A DNA stretch of 64,000 bases, from assembly GCA_011317545.1 (NCBI GenBank), contig WUJK01000003.1, positions 4,092,001-4,156,000 on the forward strand, in the 5' to 3' direction. The notes below the pieces were generated by a model. That model was not told the origin of the DNA and ran no database searches. It was given only the letters and a program-made list of their open reading frames with translations. The stretch comes from Coniella vitis. Its lineage: Eukaryota > Ascomycota > Sordariomycetes > Diaporthales > Schizoparmaceae. Shown in pieces: positions 56,066-64,000 of this stretch. Each line of letters starts with the position of its first letter. The first letter of the stretch is position 1. The translations under genes and the position numbers were made by a program.

Positions 56066-57319
56066 TCATTTCACCTTGGATGCCTGGTTTTGAGCCTCTG
56101 TGTGGGATTTGTATTCCCATTAGCAAGACCATCTGGGTAAAATAAAATAAAAAAATAAAATAAAATATAAAAAAAAAAAAAAAAAAAAGAGAAAAAAGAA
56201 AGAAAGAGACATACCTCTCCTCGCAGCATCCTCCAAAAGCGTAACATCCACCGCACTACTCGGCAAGTGGACGTAGCGCACCACGCTTCCGCGGATAAAG
56301 ACGTTTTTCACGGCGCTCAGGTGCGGGTACTTGAGCTCCTCATGGACGGATATGTCGTCGAGCTTGATGTTGAGGTACTGGTCCACCGACTTGAGGGTGC
56401 CCTGGATTTTGATGTCGTTTTTCAATTCGACTGTCACCGTTTGGTCGATGAGGGTTTTGAAGAAGCTGTTTTGGGGGGGGGGGTGGATGAAGTGGTTAGT
56501 AAATGGTCTTGTGTTATTTTGATGTCGGTGGGAATGAGAATGAGCAGGTGTCAAGAGGAGAGGGAAGGGGAGAGGAAGAGAAAGAGAGATTTTTGGTATG
56601 GATGGAATGTGCAAGGGGGCATGAGGTTGTAGGCAGCGCTGGAAAGGTTCAGGCTGGTGCGTTGAGTGAGAGCTGGGGGTTAACTGGGCGAGGATTGTCA
56701 TCGAAGAGCTCTGGCCGCGCAAACAATAAAGCCGCTCAACTTCCAAATCTCACCCCCCAGCCCGTCAGTGTCTGCGGCACAGTTCATCAGGACGCCAGTG
56801 AGCGGACCCGACCAACATCCGACAACTCGCAGAATCTGCTATTTCCAGTCCACTCTGATCAACACTGGCTGACAAGAGGCCGTCCCATCAGCAGCAGTAG
56901 TAGTAGCAGCAGCAGCAGCAACACCCAACCCTCGACATCTCTCAATCACCCGCACACTGATGCACTTGCACTTGCACGCCCTCACAGCCATCCAGTCTTC
57001 TTCCTCGGTCACACCCAGACCTCCATTCCGTGAGCTCCAAGCTTGTCGCGGGAACTCACGCTGATGCTCGGCGCTGGTGAACCGTTTTGCCTCAACTGGA
57101 ACTTCCTTTGCTTCCATCAAGGTGCTACATCGAATTCCCCCGTGCACGTGCTACTGCCTCTGACGCTGCTGCTGCTGCTGCTGCTGCTCTCCTCTCCTGA
57201 CCTCGTGGCAGCTTTCCACCCGCCCGCACGTAGCCTACACTCAACCCAGTTCAGGCAATAAATGAAATACCCTCCCCTCTCATCACCTACAGCAGAATCA
57301 CTCACCTAAAGAACAACAT
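56066..57319 (-). CDS. lsm2: U6 snRNA-associated Sm-like protein LSm2
   Basis: Three exons (57319-57306, 56465-56215, 56097-56066) encode 98 residues, the normal length. LSm2 is part of the LSm2-8 ring on the 3' end of U6 snRNA and of the LSm1-7 ring that promotes mRNA decapping. The joined N-terminus MLFFSFFKTLIDQTVTVEL and the later LNIKLDDISV and KNVFIRGSVVRYVHLP match LSm2. Exon 1 is 14 nt and is followed by an 840-nt intron with a GTGAGT donor, a TACTAAC-type branch and a C11 tract before the acceptor. The last exon was placed at 56097 because it gives RREAQNQASKVK, like other fungal LSm2 tails, and has a GCTAAT branch about 25-30 nt upstream. A competing acceptor at 56133-56134 gives a different tail. 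Confidence 0.93.
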
Positions 57320-59302
57320 CCTGGCTGTGCGCTACCTCTAGACGAAGCTTGAAAGGCCAAAGGAAACCGAGTAGTGGGAATTTGACGAACAGGCGCCCAG
57401 ACGAACACAACACACACAGAGAGAGATGGTGTAGGTTTCCGAGAACGGAATCGATCAGGAAAGAATAGCTGTTGGGTTCGTAGGTCAGAAGACGTGCTCA
57501 CTTGGCCCGTGGGCGTGATATGTTCCAGTCGCGTAGAAAAGCCTCGCATGAGTTTGGGCTCCCCTTGGTCCACTTCACGTGTGATTCGATAGAGGGGGGG
57601 GAGGTCAAAGGAAGGTACTGACCCTCAGTAGTCGATCGCGCAGAGACGAAGTGGTTGGTGACAAGAAGACGAGTCTTGGGATTCGGGTTTCGTCGTTGGG
57701 GCAGTCTTCTTTCGATGCGGGTTGATCAGGACTGGATCGTCTTGCTGGCTGAGAACCAAACGAGGGTTGAGCAAACAAACGCACCGACAAACAAACAACC
57801 AGGTGAGGTCCGACATAGTGGGGCAAGCTTAGCTAAGCGCTGCACCAACCGCGAACCCAGCATCAACCCCACATTAATCCCCGGCAATGCGCTCGCGCTG
57901 GCGACTTCCACGCCTGTGAGTCGAATCCTTTCACATTATTCACCTGAACCAATCATTGAAATCATTAAACAAGTCAAAAGACTTTGCTCACATGAGCAGA
58001 CAGATAGTCAGATAAAGATAACCGTGTAAAGCTATAAGCCATCAACATATTGAGAAACTGTCAATAACAATAGCAACAATACAAACATGGACAAAACATC
58101 AAAATGCCACGGACTGTGTGTCGCTCTTTAACAAGGTCAGACATCGCTCTGTAAAGAAGGCGCAAAAAACTTCCTCCGCCTGCCTCTTTCCGCTTATCCG
58201 TCCATATATTGCTTTTCCCGTATATCGTTACTCAATCTCCCACCATAACCTGGAGCATCCGTTATTCCACTCGCGTACTAGAGGCCCCCTTGATTTGTCG
58301 GTGATGACTGTTTTTCTTCTTGATTCATTGCATCCCTATTCTTGCCAATCCTGTTGTTGTGTTCTTTTTTTCTTTTTTCCTTTTTTTTTTACTGGCCAAT
58401 CCTCACTTTTTCCTTTTGAGCATGTTATGTTTGCTCGACTTCTTCAACATTGCACATCATCATGAAAGACAAGAAAAGAACTCGTAGAAAGACACAATGA
58501 ATCGAACCTTGCCAACACATGATACTCCTTCACTTGGTGACCTGCCAAATTCCCACCCTAAGAAGAATCTGCGCTCAGAAAGCCGCTCGACTCATCTTCA
58601 TCCACACTAAGATCGCAACGAGTGGGGAAAATAAATACGAAGAAAGAAAGTATGACCTGCAACTCGGAGCAACACAACACAACACAAGAAGCGACTGTGA
58701 GTAACAATTTAGGGGGTATCCTTCAACTTATTTCTGGTTTCGTTAGGTGATGATGTCATCCATGCAGTCTTTGGTTGAGAAAAAGGAAAGAAACACAATG
58801 GAAACTGAAAACAGAGTAGAGCAATTATCCACTCAAAAAAAAAACCAAAACCAAAAAAAAACCAACCCGAAATCAGAGAGTCGTTTCTCTCATCACCCTA
58901 GCCTTCCCGTTCCCCTTATTCCGAAACCCCTTCTTTCGTTTCTCCTCTTTTTTTTTTCAGTGCCCTAGAACAATAACACAAGACCTTGAGAGTGCAGTCT
59001 TCTGATGCGCACAGGCGACATAGGTTTCTAAACCGCGTAAAAGTCATGGCCCGACCTCAAAGCTTCAAAAGAACGCAGAGGGCAAGCGAGTGCCTGAATG
59101 GGGAAAGAAGAGCAACCCTATAGGATGCAGTGGCGGTGTTATACCAGGCACACAGAAAACGAGGCGATATAGACCCATAGCTACCTGAAAAGCCTTCTTT
59201 TGAACATGGGGTCGTGACGTCGTGATCGTGAAGAACAAAGGAGAATCCTTCTTTTCCGGCCAAGATTGGCTGACAGAATCTGATACTGCAGGCTTCGCCC
59301 GC
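57320..59302. other. Intergenic region between lsm2 and hapB
   Basis: 2 kb holding the lsm2 promoter and the hapB 3' flank. AT-rich from about 58.0 kb, with T- and A-rich runs. No gene was recognised. Confidence 0.5.
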
Positions 59303-60217
59303 TCATTCCTCGTCCTCCTCGTCCTCTTCTAAGCTCTCGGTGTCCGTTTTGAGCTTCTTGTTGGACGTGTCAGATTCCGCCACAGACTTCCGCTTGGTGC
59401 CTGACTTTGCTGACTCGGTATCCTCCTCGTTTTCGTTGTTGCCCTCGACGCCCTCGGCTTTCTTGCGCTCAATCTCGGCCACTTCCTCAGCGGTCAGGAA
59501 TCTTCCACCAGGGCCTCGTGGCCTGCGCATAGCATGGTTGTGTCGTGACTCGTGTAGGTAAGGCTTTCTACCCTTGCTTGTGAGCCGAAGCGCCTCCTCG
59601 AGTCTCTGCCTGGCCACTCTTCGCTTCAGAATGCGGTGAAACTGTTTTGCATTGACATATAACGGGGATTCTTCCTGGCCGCCTTGTGGCATTTCGGGAG
59701 AGGGGGGATGCTGCATAGGCTGTGCTGGGGGCATAGGAGGCGCAACAGAATTCCGGCCCGCAGCATGATTCAAGATGGCCTGGGGGTTCGGTATGCTCGG
59801 GCTGGTGACCTGGCTCATCCTTCTCTGCGGCATGCTGTTCATCTGCGGGGGTGACCGTGGGTCGCGTGCCTTGTCTCCTTTGACGCCCATTCTAGGGGAC
59901 GTTTGTTGCATGTTGGCGTCCGAGGAAATGGAATACGCATAGCCTGAGCCTGAAGCAGCGGCTGTTGCCGCCATGGCCGCGGCTTGAATGCCAGGGACGC
60001 CATATTGCATGCCCTGCGGCATGCCGTACCCTTGTTGATACATGGCGTGGCTCTGGGTCGGAGTTGTTCCCTGCTGTGATGGCAGGACTGGCGACTGTTG
60101 AATGTGGGCACTCTGTGGCGACGTGATGTTGTTGGCGCCGGCCGCGCTAGGATAGGCTGTTGATATATGAGGTTGGGTATTTTGTGGGTTGTGCTGGTAT
60201 TGCGCGTACTCCATCAT
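59303..60217 (-). CDS. hapB: CCAAT-binding complex subunit HapB (NF-YA/Hap2)
   Basis: Single exon, 304 residues. HapB/NF-YA joins the HapC-HapE histone-fold pair and makes the sequence-specific contact with CCAAT. The conserved core is at about 183-243: ESPLYVNAKQFHRILKRR (subunit-association helix), then ARQRLEEALRL, then the DNA-binding segment KPYLHESRHNHAMRRPRG and GGRFLTAEE. The N-terminal half is Gln/Pro/Ala-rich, as in activation regions of other Hap2 proteins. The C-terminus has a basic KRKSVAESDTSNKKLK stretch, a likely nuclear signal, followed by an acidic end. The first two codons are both ATG; 60217 is taken as the start. In fungi the complex controls iron use, nitrogen metabolism and redox genes together with HapX. 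Confidence 0.95.
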   Translation of the reverse strand: MMEYAQYQHNPQNTQPHISTAYPSAAGANNITSPQSAHIQQSPVLPSQQGTTPTQSHAMYQQGYGMPQGMQYGVPGIQAAAMAATAAASGSGYAYSISSDANMQQTSPRMGVKGDKARDPRSPPQMNSMPQRRMSQVTSPSIPNPQAILNHAAGRNSVAPPMPPAQPMQHPPSPEMPQGGQEESPLYVNAKQFHRILKRRVARQRLEEALRLTSKGRKPYLHESRHNHAMRRPRGPGGRFLTAEEVAEIERKKAEGVEGNNENEEDTESAKSGTKRKSVAESDTSNKKLKTDTESLEEDEEDEE

Positions 60218-60499
60218 GCTGACGAACTAGGTCTGTTTGAAAAGGCTGATTTGTAGTGTACAGGTGCCGATTCGAGTATATGACGAATGATTGCTGCTCC
60301 AGCGTCGCGGATCGTAGTGCGAAATGATGTTTCAAGGGCTATCCAAGTCGAATGGAACAATGGCTTGTCCAGGTGGATATGCCTTGCCAGTACAGGGAAT
60401 GCTTCGCTGATAAGAGAGAGCCTCGCGTTATGCTCGACGCACCGCCTCAGTAACGCGTCAGGTCAAGGGATGTCTTGTCTGGCGTCACAGTGTAAGATG

Positions 60500-60588
60500 A
60501 TTGGGGTAGTATATACACCCAATCTATTGGATATGCGTGAATGCGCTGGCACTTTTGGGTTAAGGTCGCAACCAAACTGCACAATTGG
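60500..60588. promoter_or_regulatory. Cluster of four CCAAT boxes upstream of hapB
   Basis: ATTGG at 60500-60504, CCAAT at 60519-60523, ATTGG at 60526-60530 and ATTGG at 60584-60588 lie 283-371 bp upstream of the hapB start. CCAAT is the site bound by the complex that HapB belongs to, and hapB in Aspergillus nidulans is known to be autoregulated. Binding here is inferred. Confidence 0.5.
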
Positions 60589-63370
60589 CTGCACCACGGC
60601 ACATGCAAGTGGAGGTATTCGCGGGGCGGCACTCGTTGAGTGGTCAGAAACTCAAGGTTCCTGGGATAGGGCCTTGATACCCGAAACCACGTGAGAATGA
60701 GGCTTGAGCCGGGTATGAATCTGGCAAAGATGCTCCAAGAGTCGGCTCTCGAGGTGATGGTTAATTACCTTATCACGATGAATCGGGTGGTGGGCCACTC
60801 GCGTAGCATTCACAGCTCAAAATGATTTCGTAATCTGTCGATACTGCTGTACAAAGGTACTGGTGAGCAAAATGAACAGCTTGAATAGCCTTTTTTTTTT
60901 TTTCTTCAGCCACTGAAATCAACCCGTTTGCGGCTTGAACGGGGTAATCAGGCATATAAGCCGGCAAGCCGACGAGGGGACAAGGGAATGATGAGGTAAG
61001 TGGTATGGGAGAGGTTGTGCTTCTTCGCGCCTTTGGGCTCCCACTTGATGCGCTGGCATGCATAACGGCCCATGCACGAGCCAGGTCCACCATGCTAGGT
61101 AGCTAGCATGATCAGCAACCCCCAAATGCTGCTGGGTGAGGGCGCCAGATTGCAAGCCTAACTAGAGCGAGGCGACAGCAGGGACTATAGGCGGGCAAGT
61201 TGACACGCGCTGTGCACTGCACATTTGCAGAGATTTTGCAGTACTGGCCCCTGTCTGAACGAGATGGAGCTCTTTCGGCGTACCTGGTCTTGCGGCTGCC
61301 AAAGCTGATAGACGGCTTGAAACAGTGGAAGCAGAGAGCGGCAAGCCAGCAAGAACGAAGCTCAGGCGTCAAGCTCGTCCCAGCGTATACGATGTAACAA
61401 TGGCAACGCGACCATTGCCCTTGCGTATCGATGAGCCGAGTGCTGGAAGCAGGCTCCAGTTCTAGGACGCCCAAGGTCGCCCTCCTCGTCAGAGTGAGTG
61501 TGTGATGTGTGGGTGGGTGGGTGTATATGTGAATGCTCTGCACGCTTGTACCAGCGACATGTGTGGGGCAAGGACCTCTATCTCGCGTGCAGCCGATGCT
61601 GATGCTGACGCGGAAGACTAGTGTGTGAAACTATGTATGGAAAGGTGGGAGGGAGGGTACGGGAACGAGACTTGAGGGCCGATGTGCCGCACAATGCAAG
61701 ACTACCCCGAAGTGGAGAGGGGCTTCCATCAGGCATTTCACCCGAGAGTTTGGGTGTGCGGCAGACAGTCTGTCAGAGGGTGATGTAGCGGCGCAAATAA
61801 TCGCGCCCTAGACTTTGCGATAGATCCGGAGGGGGTTGCTCGCTATCAGGTAGTAAGAATGGAGAGAGACTAGCCAAGAGGCGACGTACCCTTGTAACTC
61901 CGACTTCAAAATACAGCAGAAGAATCTGACCGGTTGAAAATTAATGCCTGAGCTATTAAAAGAAAATGATCAGCTTAGGGGTACTTGGAGAGAGGGTGAA
62001 TTCTTGGCCAAAACGCCTCATGGAAATTGCTTGTGGTTAAAATGCATACAGGTGATCTGTCGGGTAGGGGGAGTAAAGTACAGGGCCGAAAGAGTAAGAG
62101 TAGTTGCAGACAAAGAGCTGTTCCCTGGCAATGATGGTGGTGGTGGTGAGGTGTTGGGGCAACGGAGCATCAAGCGAAGAAGCCGAAGAGATGTAAGGGT
62201 AAAATAAGGCAGCCCAAGGTTGTCCACACTTACACGACGGAGAGGAAGACCAGGCAAATGGGTCTTGAAGAATAGGCCTGGATGCTTCAATAGGAAGACA
62301 GATGCAGTCGACGAATACACGTCTGAGACTGCTGCGAAATGAGCTCCGCAGGATGTTGTAATCACGGGACTGGGCTGACGGCCAATAAAGAAGAACAAAG
62401 TGAAGATTGCGATGGCGACAGGTCTTCAATAGTCGCGCTGGGACGAAAGGACACGCTCAGGGTATCGTGACCTAGGTAGAAACCGTGTTAGTTGATTTGT
62501 CGAATGCTCCTCTGCGTTGTTTTGAATTTCCAGGCTGTGTTTGGACCGTGACTAGCTGCCAAACACTGGATGGGCGGGTCGTGTCAAGGGGTCCGCCAGA
62601 CATATTGAATAGAGACAGCGGGACGCAATCTATCAGTTATCCTGAGCTCTATGCGACTAACCCCAGTGGACCAAGAGCCCAAACTGTGTATCGGCGTATT
62701 GCGACCCACTCGGTGGAATAGGGAACAAGGTGAAAGTCTGTCAAGCTTAGGCCACTTGGCATGGCTTGTGCTGAGGCGAGTCCTGCCTTGTTCCAGGCGG
62801 GCGTGCATGCGTGCGACTGTGTGGCCTGGCCCTTTCTCGCTGCATTCTCATGGTCCAAAAACGAGGATCGAGGCCAAGGCTACCACGCCAGCCAGCGAGC
62901 GGAGGTCATTCTGCTCGTGGTATAGCGCAATGCAGCAACCAACATGCAGCCAGGACTGAGCAGCTTACAGTGTACAGGGTCCAATGCAGGTAGGTTGCTG
63001 GCAAGTCATGACAACAGACCTTGCACAAGCCCAGGCAGACCTCTGCTGCCGGACGCTGACCACGACCGACGCAAGTAGTCGAATGAGGCCGGGTTGATGG
63101 AGCAGAGGGGAGAGGCACACGGAAGCTGAGTTTACCTTGCTGAAATGGCGTCAGAAATCCGCTTTGTCGGCCATACACTAACTGCTGGCGGCTGAGAGGT
63201 GGATTGATGCCCAAGCTGGGGGGGTGATTAGGGACTGCCGACCCGCGCGGACGGAAGCCAATGATGGGCGAAACCAAGACAAAGGTCAGGCCTGTCGACG
63301 AGGACGAGGGGAATGGGGAATGGATTGGCGGACGGATGACCTCAAAGGCGGGGCCTGCGCTGTTGCTGGG

Positions 63371-63397
63371 CTGTGCTGTGCTGTGCTGTGCTGTGCT
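63371..63397. repeat. CTGTG pentanucleotide repeat
   Basis: Five tandem CTGTG units plus a partial one, with a shorter array of the same unit at 63485-63499. Confidence 0.85.
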
Positions 63398-64000
63398 GGC
63401 TCGAGGCGTGTCTAGATGGCCTAGAGGGAATTTTAGTCTGAGCCACTGCGCAATGACGCTGAAAAACTGAAGCTGGAGCTGGTGCTGTGCTGTGCTGTGC
63501 GATACGAGCCCATACGATGACGATGGAAGTGACGATAGCAGCAACGGTGCCAGGCCCAGCGTGGCACAAACGGCTGTGGTTGGCTGGATTGCATGCCAGA
63601 TAGCCGGTCCCAAGCGCTATGCCTTCTGGAAGCCTGACAACGAGGTTCCAGCTGGAGCTCTCCAATACGGTTGGTTTGTTGGATTGACGCCGTTGTGACA
63701 GCCAAGCTCAACGAGCAGCTTGCTCGGTGATTGGGCTATCGCAGCCAGAATTATGGAATGGCGGGTGGTGATTGGCACGAGCGGCAGCACTTACCACAAG
63801 AAAAGCTGTCACCACCGACAGGGAAAAAAGAAAAAAAAGAATGAAAAAAGGCTCAAATTGCCGTGCGCGACGTCCGTGTACTGGCAGGCTGCCTAACAAA
63901 GTGACTACTAACTCTGCTCGCTGCGACCCAGAGCTCGAAGCGTCGAGATGGCCGTTGCGTAGGCAATCGATGCTGCTGGTTGTGATGCCGTGCCGTGCCG

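Larger units (their letters stand above)
60218..64000. other. 3.8-kb region to right edge without recognised gene
   Basis: It begins with the hapB promoter and leader. Further right it has a T run (about 60891-60903), GT-rich repeats (about 61498-61530) and CTGTG pentamer repeats (63371-63397, 63485-63499), plus GCCGT repeats at the very end. The open frames here are short or start at non-ATG codons and show repeat-driven composition. Confidence 0.5.

Noticed and set aside
58497..58580. tRNA-like B box (GGTTCGATTCA) on the minus strand
   Set aside because: The bases flanking the putative T loop do not pair, and no proper A box or acceptor stem can be drawn.
62906..63613. 235-codon minus-strand frame near the right edge
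   Set aside because: It starts at TTG, and its Ser-Thr-Ala-Gln-His repeats come from the CTGTG microsatellite.

Overview
The window is nuclear DNA of a filamentous ascomycete (Pezizomycotina). The proteins and the long, motif-rich intergenic DNA look most like Sordariomycetes, possibly Hypocreales, but the order is inferred from memory of protein families and was not tested. Supporting signs are short GT-AG introns with CTAAC/CTGAC-type branch points, single-gene transcription units, CT-rich leaders, and fungal families such as HapB, a Rim15 kinase and fungal-type bZIP, RING and F-box proteins. I recognise 16 protein genes, most with exon boundaries resolved to the base. No rRNA, tRNA, CRISPR array, intact transposon, virus or secondary-metabolite cluster was seen.

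Layout. 0.4-5.2 kb (+): a five-finger CCCH zinc-finger RNA-processing protein (ZC3H3/Red5-like), the V-ATPase assembly factor Pkr1, and the spliceosomal core protein SmD1. 5.6-8.8 kb (-): the eRF1 methyltransferase Mtq2 and a PLP-dependent class V aminotransferase. 12.2-14.9 kb (+): a RING-finger protein with a long CT-rich leader. 16.1-20.6 kb: a head-to-head pair of DNA-damage genes, rad51 (-) and rad17/rad24 (+), sharing a 605-bp promoter that contains an MluI cell-cycle box. 21.9-24.9 kb (+): an F-box-like protein with an acidic tail. 25.7-26.7 kb (-): a conserved hypothetical protein. 28.2-29.3 kb (+): a PlsC-type acyltransferase. 29.3-38.4 kb: about 9 kb with no convincing gene. 38.4-44.9 kb (+): a 2142-residue Rim15/Greatwall kinase with PAS, zinc-finger, split kinase and degenerate receiver domains. 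48.6-51.0 kb (+): a four-exon bZIP transcription factor. 52.2-55.2 kb (+): the interstrand cross-link repair nuclease Pso2/SNM1. 56.1-57.3 kb (-): LSm2 of the U6 snRNP. 59.3-60.2 kb (-): HapB, the NF-YA subunit of the CCAAT-binding complex. 60.2-64.0 kb: no gene recognised.

The gene set is core eukaryotic and fungal biology in three themes: genome maintenance (rad51, rad17, pso2), RNA processing and translation (ZC3H3-like, SmD1, LSm2, Mtq2), and nutrient or stress regulation (Rim15, HapB, bZIP, F-box and RING proteins). I did not find a clearly new multi-gene system. The most interesting observations are structural: SmD1 and LSm2 share an intron at the same aligned base; LSm2 has a 14-nt first coding exon before an 840-nt intron and two candidate 3' acceptors; a CCAAT-box cluster lies upstream of hapB itself; upstream ATGs precede rim15, one of them in an ORF overlapping its start; the bZIP basic region and the RING finger each carry an altered key residue; and GTAC-rich palindromic motifs recur through the intergenic DNA.
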